From contig CAJGDC010000002.1 of NCBI GenBank assembly GCA_904502005.1, forward strand, positions 7,091-71,090: a stretch of 64,000 nucleotides of DNA, written 5' to 3'. This DNA is from an uncultured Alistipes sp. (GTDB lineage: Bacteria > Bacteroidota > Bacteroidia > Bacteroidales > Rikenellaceae). The notes under the pieces were generated by a model. That model had not been told where the DNA came from and did no database searches. It worked only from the letters and a program-made list of their open reading frames with translations. Below, in pieces: positions 45,477 through 54,336 of the stretch (position 1 is the stretch's first letter; each line of letters starts with the position of its first letter). The position numbers and the translations under genes were made by a program.

Positions 45477-46328
45477 TTATCTCTTTTTAGGATTTGACTT
45501 TTTACTATCATCAGCAACAGCCGGATGGCTAAGGGCGTACCACACTGATGCAATACCGATCAGGATAAACGGAACGCTGAGCCACTGACCCATATTGAGA
45601 GTCATACCCTGCTCAAAAGCCACCTGGTCCACCTTGACAAATTCGATAATAAATCTGGTAAGGAATATACCTATCAGCGCCACACCAAAGAGTAGTCCAC
45701 GACGACGTGGAGCCTCGGTCTTATTGTACATCCACCACAGCAGTGCAAAGGTTGCAATATAGCACAACGCCTCGTAGAGCTGTGTTGGGTGGCAAGCAGG
45801 CACCTGCTCAACAGGAATACCTCGGTGCAGTCGCATAAACTTAAAGCCCCACGGCAAGTCTGTCGGATTGCCAATAATCTCAGAGTTAAAGAGGTTACCA
45901 AAGCGAATAAGCGCACCGCTTATCGGAGCAATAACTCCCAGGCGGTCAGTCATCCACATTGTTGGCACCTTATTCTTTCGAGAGCAGAGCCAGATAGATA
46001 GGATAATACCAATAGTTGCGCCATGGCTGGCAAGTCCTCCGTCACGAATCTCGGTAATAATAGCCCACGGCTTGAGCAGATAATACTCAGGCTCATAGAA
46101 GAGGCAGTGACCTACTCGCGCACCAATCATTGTACCCAGGGCGATGTAGAGAAATGCAGAATCTGCAAGCTCCTGACTCTTACCCTCTTTTTTACAAAAG
46201 TAGCCGAATATCCACGCACCTACAAGCAGCGCAGCTGCCCACATAAGGCTATAATAACGAATCTCAAAGCCGAAGATATTCACAAGTACGGGATTAAAAT
46301 CCCACACCACAGCCAATTGTTCTACCAT
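45477..46328 (-). CDS. lgt: Prolipoprotein diacylglyceryl transferase
   Basis: Transfers diacylglycerol to the lipobox Cys of prolipoproteins, the first step for the many lipoproteins in this window. About seven membrane helices, the GGLASHGATIG motif, IRFGNLFNSEIIG (Lgt signature) and HPTQLYEAL. 283 residues is normal. The C-terminal tail is Lys/Ser-rich. It starts two bases after the histidine kinase stop. Confidence 0.96.
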   Translation of the reverse strand: MVEQLAVVWDFNPVLVNIFGFEIRYYSLMWAAALLVGAWIFGYFCKKEGKSQELADSAFLYIALGTMIGARVGHCLFYEPEYYLLKPWAIITEIRDGGLASHGATIGIILSIWLCSRKNKVPTMWMTDRLGVIAPISGALIRFGNLFNSEIIGNPTDLPWGFKFMRLHRGIPVEQVPACHPTQLYEALCYIATFALLWWMYNKTEAPRRRGLLFGVALIGIFLTRFIIEFVKVDQVAFEQGMTLNMGQWLSVPFILIGIASVWYALSHPAVADDSKKSNPKKR

Positions 46329-46330
46329 AA

Positions 46331-47365
46331 TTATAACTGTACTTTGCTAAGTGTAAATGTAAATGTGCTACCCTTGCCCAGCTCGCTGCGGACTGAGACC
46401 TTCTCACCGTGATTCTCGATAATATGCTTAACAATCGCAAGGCCGAGTCCAGTTCCGCCCTGCTCGCGACTTCTACCCTTATCAGTTCTGTAGAAACGCT
46501 CAAAGACGCGTGGAAGGTCACTCTTTGCGATACCGATACCATCATCCTCAACCTCTATAAGCACCTTCTCAAGCATATCACGGCAGGTAATCTTTGTAGT
46601 TCCACCCTCCTTGCCATAGCGAATAGAGTTTACAATCAGATTCTCAAGTACTTGACCGATATAGAACTTATCTGCATTAACCCAACAGCGTGAAGGAAGA
46701 TTATCTGCACCCTTAACAATAAGGTTTATATTTCGCTTTGAAGCCTCAATCTCCACCTGGTCGGCTATCTCCTTACATAGAGCCACCATATCAAAGCTCT
46801 CCGGGCGCATCTGGCTCATATCGCTATCAAGACGAGAGATTGTGTCGAGGTCATTTAGAATGTTAATCATTCGCTCAACGCTACGCTCTGCACGTTCAAG
46901 ATACTTGCGGTTAATAACCTCATCCTCCAAACCTCCATCAAGCAGAGTGCTGATATAGCCTTGAATGTTGAAAATTGGAGTTTTAAGCTCATGAGCCACA
47001 TTGCCGAGATATTGCTTGCGGAACTTCTCTGCCTCCTTAAGGCGTGCAATCTCGCGGTCATTATCCTCAGCCCATGTACTAAGCTCTGTAGAGACATCAT
47101 CCACCTTTTTATCCTTCAGTTCGGTCGCAATATCAGCGGTATGAATATCGCGCGACAAAACCATTGAGTATATCGGACGCAGCTTATAAGCCACATACTT
47201 TACAATCATCCACAATGCAAACAGCGACACTCCCACAAATGTCAGCAGCGACGCTATAAGCACAACCCACCATGTAGCCTTAACAACGACCATAGCCACT
47301 GCGGTACAGACACCCGCCACTGCGCCAATCAACCACGACGCACTCTCTTTGGTTTTAATTATCAT
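46331..47365 (-). CDS. Sensor histidine kinase without extracellular sensor
   Basis: 344 residues. Two membrane helices lie within residues 11-58 with almost no loop between them. A cytoplasmic helical stretch follows, then the phospho-acceptor His125 in NVAHELKTP, the N box (ENLIVNSIRYG), G1 (EDDGIGI), F box (FERFYRTD) and G2 (GGTGLGLAI). This is a PhoR-like catalytic core. No response regulator is adjacent; the upstream gene is an HTH/S24-like regulator seven bases away. Signal and partner are unknown. Confidence 0.92.
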   Translation of the reverse strand: MIIKTKESASWLIGAVAGVCTAVAMVVVKATWWVVLIASLLTFVGVSLFALWMIVKYVAYKLRPIYSMVLSRDIHTADIATELKDKKVDDVSTELSTWAEDNDREIARLKEAEKFRKQYLGNVAHELKTPIFNIQGYISTLLDGGLEDEVINRKYLERAERSVERMINILNDLDTISRLDSDMSQMRPESFDMVALCKEIADQVEIEASKRNINLIVKGADNLPSRCWVNADKFYIGQVLENLIVNSIRYGKEGGTTKITCRDMLEKVLIEVEDDGIGIAKSDLPRVFERFYRTDKGRSREQGGTGLGLAIVKHIIENHGEKVSVRSELGKGSTFTFTLSKVQL

Positions 47366-47372
47366 AGTATTT

Positions 47373-48008
47373 TTAGTTTTTAAGGTTTATACTCGCTTTA
47401 ACACTGTATATTTCCAACACATCACTGCGCTGAATAATCATATCATCATACTTTTGATTGTTATAGGCAGCCAGCCTTATTTCATCACCCTCGGCGCTAC
47501 TCCTGACAGTTCTCAAAACTGTAAAGTCATCTGTCCTCACCACATAGATTTCACCATAGATGACCGACTTAATATCTACCTGCTGCAATATCAGATAGGT
47601 GCCATTCATCACATTTGGCAACATGTCGTCACCAATATATCTGATAGCGAAATCTGCAGGAGCAACCATTGGCAGGTAGAGGTAGCACTCCGCCTCTAAA
47701 GTCTCTAAATCTGCAATCTGAGACAACTGACAGTTGTAATATGGGATATAACCCCTCTCAATGCTCGGGCAAGCATACATCGTACCCACGCCAGAACGTA
47801 ACCACATAGCACTATAGTCCGGAAAGCAATCCACCACTGCCTGAGCCACATTACGAGAGATACCAATCTGCCCACGCTTGATTTGATAGAGAGTCTCGCT
47901 ACGCTGCAGGCCTATATGGGCAGCAAAGGCATGAACAGTCATACCCGACTCTTTGATAATCAAGGACAAACGCTCCCAAGCCCTATTTTTCTCTACTCCA
48001 TTCGCCAT
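47373..48008 (-). CDS. HTH regulator with S24/LexA-like domain lacking the Ser-Lys dyad
   Basis: 211 residues. An N-terminal helix-turn-helix (about 10-65) precedes an S24/LexA-like C-domain. Where active peptidases have GDSMxP, this protein has GDDMLP (126-131), so the catalytic Ser is Asp128. The expected catalytic Lys before Arg is Leu165 (TVLRTV). The domain is therefore probably inactive for self-cleavage and may only dimerise or sense a ligand. It starts an operon with a histidine kinase, lgt, HU/SPOR and gtrA, 36 bases downstream of tRNA-Arg. Confidence 0.8.
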   Translation of the reverse strand: MANGVEKNRAWERLSLIIKESGMTVHAFAAHIGLQRSETLYQIKRGQIGISRNVAQAVVDCFPDYSAMWLRSGVGTMYACPSIERGYIPYYNCQLSQIADLETLEAECYLYLPMVAPADFAIRYIGDDMLPNVMNGTYLILQQVDIKSVIYGEIYVVRTDDFTVLRTVRSSAEGDEIRLAAYNNQKYDDMIIQRSDVLEIYSVKASINLKN

Positions 48009-48044
48009 ATAAAACTCTCAATTAATAGCACCTTGTCTTGAATG

Positions 48045-48116
48045 TGATTCCGAGCGGATTCGAACCGCTATCGTAAGAACCGGAATCTTATATTCTATCC
48101 ATTGAACTACGGAACC
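48045..48116 (-). tRNA. tRNA-Arg (anticodon CCG)
   Basis: The minus strand folds as a 72-nt tRNA. Acceptor GGTTCCG pairs with CGGAATC (discriminator A), the anticodon arm is TAAGA-TTCCGGT-TCTTA with CCG at the anticodon, and the T-arm is GCGGTTCGAATCCGC. CCA is not encoded. It lies just upstream of the regulator gene and may share its transcript. Confidence 0.95.
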
Positions 48117-48181
48117 ATACACTTCAAAAAGCAAATATAGCAAATTTGTTTCAAACTAACAAATTTCCTTACCAAAACCAC

Positions 48182-48210
48182 AAAAAAAGAGCCTGCATCA
48201 CTGCAAGCTC
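48182..48210 (-). terminator. Terminator after the BspA-type gene
   Basis: On the minus strand GAGCTTGCA pairs with TGCAGGCTC (one mismatch) around GTGA, followed by TTTTTTT. Confidence 0.87.
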
Positions 48211-48231
48211 TCAAACAAAAACTATTTACAG

Positions 48232-51200
48232 TTACTCAAAGTCGTACGGAAGAATATTCTCCTTGTATAGATACCAATTATCCTTGTATCGACCATCTTT
48301 ACAAGCTGTATACTGCAGATAGTTATCAACAGCCTCACGAGGTACGTAGACCTTCATCTCTGCACTATATGGGAACGAGCCATATCCACTGTTAGCGTTG
48401 TAATATATAGATGGAGGGGTAGTAGCTCTACAATATATCTCTGTCAAGCTGGAGTTAGCAGAGTAGAAAGTCCAACTCTTAATAGTTGAGACATCACTAC
48501 CCAAATGCACACTCGCCAATAGCGGACATGTATTAAAGGCATAATCTTCTAACACCTTCACACCCTCTAGATTAGCACTTACGAGGTTGGCACATTCACA
48601 AAATGCACGGTTTCCGACTGTTGTCACATCCGCCATATCAACAACCTTTGTAATGCTTGAGCAGCCCATAAATGCGCGATAATTTATCGTTGTAACCCCT
48701 ACTGGAGCTACAAACTCATTGAGTTCAACACCATTTACATACAATTTTGCCCTTCCAGGGAAAAGAGGGTTGGCAAGATTATCGTAGAAAGTAGCACCGC
48801 ACCAAGCTGCCAAATCAGAGATATAGACGCTCTTCAGATTTGAACAATTCTGGAAAGCACAACTTCTGAAGTTGGCAACACCCTTGCCTATAGTTACGCT
48901 ATTAAGCGAAGTGCAGTTGTAGAAGGTATTCATTTCAATTCTTGTTATCAAATCTCCCAACTCTACACTCTCAAGGCTTGAACAGCTACTAAACGCTCTC
49001 TCGCCAATAGTCGATACAGACTGCGGGATATTGGCTGTTTTCAAAGCAGCACAACCATAAAACGCTTCCGAGCCAATATTAGTTAGGCTTTGTGGCAGAG
49101 TGATTCGCGAAAGATTTGTACACTGATAAAAGGCCTGGGATCCAAGTTCTGTAATACCCTCTGATATAGTAACCCTTGCAAGAGCACCGCACTTATAGAA
49201 TGTCTGAGACGGAATAGTGGTAATTCCCTTACCTATCACAGCAGACACAAGAGATTTTGCACCATAGAACACACTTTTACCAAAGCTTGTTACACTATCT
49301 GGAATAACAACACTCACAAGTTTTGATGTCGCATTAAAGGCGGAATCTCCAATCTCAGTAACGCTACTTGGGATAGTTATTGACTCCAAATATGATCCTC
49401 CGAAGGCTGAAATACCGATTCTTGTAAGACCCTCAGGCAGAGTCACCTTCTGCAGTCGGCTGCTCCTAAAGGCGTAATTTCCAATCTCTTTAACATAGTC
49501 CGGCACAGTATACTCCGTAATGCCCTTTCGTGCAAATGCCATCAAAACACCATCTACAATCCAGCAACGAGAGTCAGCAGTGGTATTATTACCAACGAAT
49601 GAGATCAAATCAGGGCACGCATAGAATGGATTATACTCAACCTTCAAATCACCCTTAATCTCAACAGTAGTAATATATTCACTTCTAAAAAATGCTGACT
49701 CACTAAGACTCTTTAGATTCTTACCTAACACTACCTCTTTAAGCTTGAGACAATCAGTCATAAAATTAGCACCTACTGTCTCAATATTATCTCCAAAAGT
49801 AACCTTTTTAAATTGCGAGTTATGGAAAGGACTTCTAGCATAATCGTAGTCTGGCTGATTCGCATCAATTATAAGGTGTCCAGCGCAGTTATACAGTGCC
49901 TTTTCACCAATAGACTTGACATCCTTCTGAATATAGAGACTACTCATAGTTTGACAGTTATAGAAAGCATAGTCCTTTATAGCTGTAACCTGCTCAGGGA
50001 TAACTATATCAAAAACAGGTTGGTCATCAATATAGAACCATCTATTAGTGCTCGAATCATTAGTGTTAAATGGGTTTGCTGTTATGCTATCAAACTCAAT
50101 ATTACACCACGAAGCAAAGTCGTCAATATGCACCATAGATACATAAATCGCCTTATTGAAAGCATCGCTCTCAATCAGAGTAACGCTCTTTGGTATATGC
50201 ACAATACGCAAGGCACTTGAGTCAAAGGCCTTTGCGCCAATGATTGTAACGCTCTGAGGAATGATTATCTCAGTCATTTTACTACCCGCAAATGCATTGA
50301 TACCAATCTCTGTAACATCTCCGTCAAAGAGTATCTTACCCCAACCATTCTCGTATGTGTTAGAGACAATATTTGCGCCAAAGTACGCCGCCTCATTTGG
50401 AGTGACGATAGAGCAATCCTGACTCTGATAGTATATCACATTATTACCCGACAGCTCAGGTTCTACATCTGGATATACTCTAGAAGCATAGCTACCCTCA
50501 TATGCGCTCTTATAGTCAGAAAGCAGAGCAAGTGGTACAATAATCTTCTTAACAACACCATAATTTGAGTGGTACGAGTATGGTTCAAAGAAGCTACCAT
50601 CGCTCACGATTGTCAATGGAATCTCTGGAGGAGTCAATGCTCTACAGTATATTGTCTCCAGCATATCAGCACCAGCAAAGGCGCTCTGACCGACATAATT
50701 TACATTTTCTCCAATAGTAACCTTTCTGAGATTACTACAATAATAGAACGCATAGTAACCAATCTGCTCTACACCATTGGGAATATTAACCTCTGTAATG
50801 CTCTGACAACCATAGAAGGCGTAATCATCAACCTTCTTTACATCCTGCGGCACATTGAGCACCGTAAGTTCCTCACCATTAACATATAGGTGTGCACCAT
50901 TATAGAATGGGGTTGCGTAATAGTTATTTCCAAAACTAATCCTACACAACGCATCAATATCCGTAACATTAACCCTTTTAATTTTACCAGTGTAATTAAA
51001 CGCGCCAAAACCAATCTCTGTGACACTACTTGGAATGGTAATCTCACTTAACTCAGTACACCAACTAAAAGCATAATTATCAATAGTTGTCACACCATTT
51101 GGGATTACAATACTTGTCAGGGCTTTATTTTGCTTAAACCAAAACTCATTAAATAGGGTTATGATGCTATTAAGTCCAATAACACCCTCGCCAGTAGCTG

Positions 51201-52164
51201 GGTCGTAGTTATGGTAGACAATCATCTCGTTAATACTTGAATTTGAGGCGAATGTTATCTGCTCAGTTGCTGTGTATTTAATCTCAGTTACAGCCACCGG
51301 AGCCTGATCACACTTAACATAGAGCGCCTCCATAGGCTGAAGGGCGTTACGGCCGATAGCAAAACGAGATTGGGTACTCTTTGTAAAAGTCTTACCATTA
51401 ACATCCGTAGCCGTTATAGTAATACCCTTGCTAAAGATTGTTGGCGGAACAACAAACCAGAAATCTGTAGGGTTTGCAGCATCTTGACTTACAAGAACAC
51501 CCTCGCCACAGTTAAGGCTTATCAAATCAAATCCAGAGTTTGACATAGAGACTGATGGATCCTTTCCATACTCTGCAGCCACATATGCAAGACCAGATAT
51601 CTTCTCACCACCGTTTGTTCTGAGGACAATATTCTTTATTGTCGCATCACCATAGAGCTGCACCTTAAGATATCCACAGATATTCTTAAACATCAGCAAA
51701 TCGTCCGAAGTATCCGCCGTAACAGCAACCATTGCGTTGCTATTCTGACCAAACGACTCACTCTGGTAGAACTGCTCCGAAGGCAATCTGTACTGGAAAG
51801 TACCATTACCAACCCACTCGGCGCTCGCATCACGCGGATAGAGGGCATAGATTCTATCAATAGGGTCATTAGATCCCGTTGCAGTACCATCAATAATCAG
51901 GACAAATGTACCGTTACTATCACCCGTCTGACCATTAAATCGATACTTATTATTGACCGCATCGCCATAGAACACAGATAGTTCATCACGCTGATGCCAA
52001 CGCAAGAATCGCTCGTCCTCAACATATGTTCGAGTTTGGTCAGCAAAGCAGGCTCTCAACTGACCATACTTAACCTCTGGTAGAGCATCCTGCTGGTCAA
52101 ACTTGCTACAAGATGCAATGCAAAGTGCTACAAGCACTGCAAATATTACTCTTTTCATCGCCAT
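48232..52164 (-). CDS. Giant BspA-type leucine-rich-repeat lipoprotein
   Basis: 1,310 residues. The lipoprotein signal ends CIASC (Cys19). An N-terminal fimbrillin-like beta domain (about 30-285, RIYALYPRDASAEW) resembles that of the protein at 19243-21438. From about 320 to the end run many BspA/LRR_5 units of the form ITEVNIPNGVEQIGYYAF...C, interrupted by NGVEL-type insert strands. BspA-like proteins mediate adhesion to host matrix or other bacteria. ATG 52158 (MKRVIF) is an alternative start. A 41-residue ORF ends 12 bases upstream, and a poly-G leader ORF lies nearer the promoter. Confidence 0.87.
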   Translation of the reverse strand: MAMKRVIFAVLVALCIASCSKFDQQDALPEVKYGQLRACFADQTRTYVEDERFLRWHQRDELSVFYGDAVNNKYRFNGQTGDSNGTFVLIIDGTATGSNDPIDRIYALYPRDASAEWVGNGTFQYRLPSEQFYQSESFGQNSNAMVAVTADTSDDLLMFKNICGYLKVQLYGDATIKNIVLRTNGGEKISGLAYVAAEYGKDPSVSMSNSGFDLISLNCGEGVLVSQDAANPTDFWFVVPPTIFSKGITITATDVNGKTFTKSTQSRFAIGRNALQPMEALYVKCDQAPVAVTEIKYTATEQITFASNSSINEMIVYHNYDPATGEGVIGLNSIITLFNEFWFKQNKALTSIVIPNGVTTIDNYAFSWCTELSEITIPSSVTEIGFGAFNYTGKIKRVNVTDIDALCRISFGNNYYATPFYNGAHLYVNGEELTVLNVPQDVKKVDDYAFYGCQSITEVNIPNGVEQIGYYAFYYCSNLRKVTIGENVNYVGQSAFAGADMLETIYCRALTPPEIPLTIVSDGSFFEPYSYHSNYGVVKKIIVPLALLSDYKSAYEGSYASRVYPDVEPELSGNNVIYYQSQDCSIVTPNEAAYFGANIVSNTYENGWGKILFDGDVTEIGINAFAGSKMTEIIIPQSVTIIGAKAFDSSALRIVHIPKSVTLIESDAFNKAIYVSMVHIDDFASWCNIEFDSITANPFNTNDSSTNRWFYIDDQPVFDIVIPEQVTAIKDYAFYNCQTMSSLYIQKDVKSIGEKALYNCAGHLIIDANQPDYDYARSPFHNSQFKKVTFGDNIETVGANFMTDCLKLKEVVLGKNLKSLSESAFFRSEYITTVEIKGDLKVEYNPFYACPDLISFVGNNTTADSRCWIVDGVLMAFARKGITEYTVPDYVKEIGNYAFRSSRLQKVTLPEGLTRIGISAFGGSYLESITIPSSVTEIGDSAFNATSKLVSVVIPDSVTSFGKSVFYGAKSLVSAVIGKGITTIPSQTFYKCGALARVTISEGITELGSQAFYQCTNLSRITLPQSLTNIGSEAFYGCAALKTANIPQSVSTIGERAFSSCSSLESVELGDLITRIEMNTFYNCTSLNSVTIGKGVANFRSCAFQNCSNLKSVYISDLAAWCGATFYDNLANPLFPGRAKLYVNGVELNEFVAPVGVTTINYRAFMGCSSITKVVDMADVTTVGNRAFCECANLVSANLEGVKVLEDYAFNTCPLLASVHLGSDVSTIKSWTFYSANSSLTEIYCRATTPPSIYYNANSGYGSFPYSAEMKVYVPREAVDNYLQYTACKDGRYKDNWYLYKENILPYDFE

Positions 52165-52176
52165 AACAAATTTAAA

Positions 52177-52302
52177 TTACCACTTAATTTCCGGATACTC
52201 TTCATCCTCAATACTCTCCATATTTGAGAGAGCAAATCCTCGCTCTACAGTAATCTCCTCACACAGCTCAATGTAAGGCATTTGGTAAACTCGTTTATTC
52301 AT
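52177..52302 (-). CDS. 41-residue conserved-style small protein preceding the BspA gene
   Basis: The ORF begins MNKRVYQMPYIELCEEITVE, continues RGFALSNMESIEDEEYPEIKW and stops 12 bases before the BspA ATG. The arrangement (basic start, YxxPxIE, V.RGFA.S, acidic tail with Trp) matches tiny proteins often found next to Bacteroidales fimbrillin-type lipoprotein genes. In-frame ATGs at 52311 and 52308 are alternatives. It has no signal peptide. A role as small regulator or precursor peptide is speculative. Confidence 0.6.
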   Translation of the reverse strand: MNKRVYQMPYIELCEEITVERGFALSNMESIEDEEYPEIKW

Positions 52303-52386
52303 AACCATCATTTTTATAATAGACACAACAATCAGCAGGTGACAAGCATCCCCATCACCATAAACAATATATAATAATCAACGCAA

Positions 52387-52470
52387 CTATCTGATATACA
52401 GCGCAATACCCCCCCCTAAATTCAATAAGAAGGATTCAACAGAAAGATTTTTAGTGTAGTGCGCATTCAT
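52387..52470 (-). CDS. 27-residue leader ORF with in-frame G8 (Gly-Gly-Gly-Ile)
   Basis: On the minus strand the peptide is MNAHYTKNLSVESFLLNL-GGG-IALYIR. It starts 32 bases after a TATCTTTG box and is followed by the 41-residue ORF and the BspA gene. The G8 tract plus T encodes Gly19-21. The parallel with the leader at 1163-1249 (similar length, tract position and GGGI) is striking although the flanking residues differ. Gain or loss of one G extends the frame in both cases. Confidence 0.5.
   Translation of the reverse strand: MNAHYTKNLSVESFLLNLGGGIALYIR
52409..52416 (-). repeat. G8 tract (C8 on plus strand) inside the BspA leader ORF
   Basis: Eight identical bases within the 5' leader of the BspA operon, in frame as three Gly codons of the leader ORF. 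Confidence 0.9.
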
Positions 52471-52502
52471 AACACAAAGAGTTTCTATAAATCAAGTATT
52501 CA

Positions 52503-52534
52503 CAAAGATAAGCAAAACTATTTGATAAAGCAAT
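52503..52534 (-). promoter_or_regulatory. Promoter of the BspA operon
   Basis: On the minus strand ATTG (52534-52531), 20 bases, TATCTTTG (52510-52503). The -33 box is imperfect. The leader to the BspA ATG would be about 330 bases and contains both small ORFs. Confidence 0.65.
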
Positions 52535-52549
52535 ATTTTGTGCCAAACT

Positions 52550-52579
52550 TTTGTTTTGTGCTAAAAGTTATTAACTTTG
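52550..52579 (+). promoter_or_regulatory. Promoter of ruvB
   Basis: TTTG (52550-52553), 18 bases, TAACTTTG (52572-52579), 22 bases before the ATG. It diverges from the BspA promoter. Confidence 0.75.
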
Positions 52580-52601
52580 CAGAGTTAAACATTAAGGCAC
52601 T

Positions 52602-53615
52602 ATGTCAGATTACAGAAACGGTAGGCGCACCGAGTCGGATAGCGAGTTTGAGAACAGGATTCGCCCGCAGGAGCTTGAGCAGTTCTCAGGTCAGGATAAG
52701 ACTGTTGAGAATCTCAAGGTCTTTATCAAGGCTGCGCTGATGCGTGGTGACTCACTCGACCACGTCTTGTTACACGGACCTCCAGGGTTGGGCAAGACCA
52801 CCATTGCAAATATTATTGCCAACGAGATGGGTGCCCAGATGAAGGTCACCTCAGGCCCTGTGCTTGACAAACCAGGCGACCTTGCAGGTCTGCTGACAAA
52901 CCTCTCCGAGGGCGATGTACTCTTTATTGACGAGATACACCGTCTCAGTCCTATTGTTGAGGAGTATCTCTACTCGGCAATGGAGGATTTCAAGATTGAT
53001 ATTGTGCTTGACAAGGGCCCTTCTGCCCGCTCTATTCAGATAGAACTTGCGCCATTTACCCTTATCGGTGCAACAACACGCAGTGGACTACTCACTTCAC
53101 CACTTCGCGCCCGCTTTGGCATCACCTGCCACCTAGAGTACTACGATGCCAAGGTGCTCAACCGCATCGTCAAGCGCTCGTCGGCCATTCTCGGCATATC
53201 TATTGATGATGATGCCGCTACAGAGCTTGCTCTACGTTCACGCGGCACTCCGCGAATTGCCAATGCGCTGCTACGCCGAGTGCGTGACTTCGCCATGGTC
53301 AAGGGCGAGGGACATATAGACCTTGAGATTACCCGTATGGCACTGGGTGCGCTCAACATTGACTCAAGAGGACTCGATGAGATGGATAACAAGATTCTCT
53401 CCACCATTATAGCCAAATTTGGCGGAGGACCCGTGGGACTCAACACTATTGCCACAGCCGTGAGCGAGGAGGCAGGTACCCTTGAAGAGGTCTACGAGCC
53501 TTTCCTAATCAAGGAGGGATTCCTTAAGCGCACACCACGAGGTCGTGAAGTTACCGAACTTGCATATCAACACCTCGGCATGACGCCAGAAGCAAAAGAA
53601 GGAGAGCTTTTTTAG
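52602..53615 (+). CDS. ruvB: Holliday junction DNA helicase RuvB
   Basis: AAA+ motor of the RuvABC resolvasome. N-terminal [13 protein letters not shown], Walker A GPPGLGKT (59-66), Walker [10 protein letters not shown], sensor 1 GATTRSG, and a C-terminal winged helix ([16 protein letters not shown]). 337 residues is normal. ruvA and ruvC are not in the window. The terminator stem begins inside its last codons. Confidence 0.97.
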   Translation: MSDYRNGRRTESDSEFENRIRPQELEQFSGQDKTVENLKVFIKAALMRGDSLDHVLLHGPPGLGKTTIANIIANEMGAQMKVTSGPVLDKPGDLAGLLTNLSEGDVLFIDEIHRLSPIVEEYLYSAMEDFKIDIVLDKGPSARSIQIELAPFTLIGATTRSGLLTSPLRARFGITCHLEYYDAKVLNRIVKRSSAILGISIDDDAATELALRSRGTPRIANALLRRVRDFAMVKGEGHIDLEITRMALGALNIDSRGLDEMDNKILSTIIAKFGGGPVGLNTIATAVSEEAGTLEEVYEPFLIKEGFLKRTPRGREVTELAYQHLGMTPEAKEGELF

Positions 53616-53630
53616 CTCTCCTTCTTTTTT
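53596..53630 (+). terminator. Terminator overlapping the ruvB stop
   Basis: AGAAGGAGAGCT pairs with AGCTCTCCTTCT around TTTTT, followed by TTTTT. Confidence 0.92.
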
Positions 53631-53672
53631 AGCCATTAGCTTGCCTTTGGCACCCTACACTGTTACGGCAGT

Positions 53673-54332
53673 CTACCCAAGCATCTGCTCAAGGCTCTCA
53701 AGTGTCATACCCTTAAAGTCGGTAATGATATGCTCCACACCATCGGCAGCAAGAGCCTCAGGGGTAGCGGTACTTGAGAGTGCAACTACCTTACAGCCAG
53801 CAGCCCAGCCTGCCTTAATGCCAGAGATTGCATCCTCAAAGACCACACAATCCTCAGGAGCAAGACCCATGCCCTCACAACACTTAAGAAATATCTCTGG
53901 ATGAGGTTTGAAGTTCACCACATCGTCACCACAGATACATCCATCAATCTTATCATCAAGCTGCGCACCGTTCCAGATAAGGTCTATATTAAGTCTTGGT
54001 GCTGCCGAACCGACATAACACTTAACGCCCTTGGCCTTAGCCTCTGCAAGCAGCTCTGCAAGACCATCGGTAAGACACACTTTACCTGCATAAAGTTCGC
54101 GATAGATAGCCTCCTTTTCATCCGAGAGATATTGAAGACCATACTTGTCAATAACCCACTGTGGGGCTATGGCAAGAAATATCTCATCGTTATGGCGACC
54201 ATAGAATTTGTTTGTCACGGGCTGCAACATCTGGTAGCCAAGGCGCTCCGCAAGTGTGCTAAAAGCCTTCATGTGATACGGCATATTCTGAATAAGTGTG
54301 CCGTCCATATCAAAAATAAGTCCCTTAATCAT
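53673..54332 (-). CDS. HAD-superfamily phosphatase / phosphoglucomutase-like
   Basis: 219 residues of HAD subfamily IA: motif I FDMDGTLIQ (nucleophile Asp8, acid Asp10), motif II GSAAP, motif III Lys in NFKPHPEIF, motif IV FEDAISGI. The cap domain is helical, as in beta-phosphoglucomutase and small sugar-phosphate phosphatases, so the exact substrate is open. It lies four bases after aroB and is probably co-transcribed with it. Confidence 0.87.
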   Translation of the reverse strand: MIKGLIFDMDGTLIQNMPYHMKAFSTLAERLGYQMLQPVTNKFYGRHNDEIFLAIAPQWVIDKYGLQYLSDEKEAIYRELYAGKVCLTDGLAELLAEAKAKGVKCYVGSAAPRLNIDLIWNGAQLDDKIDGCICGDDVVNFKPHPEIFLKCCEGMGLAPEDCVVFEDAISGIKAGWAAGCKVVALSSTATPEALAADGVEHIITDFKGMTLESLEQMLG

Positions 54333-54336
54333 ATCT

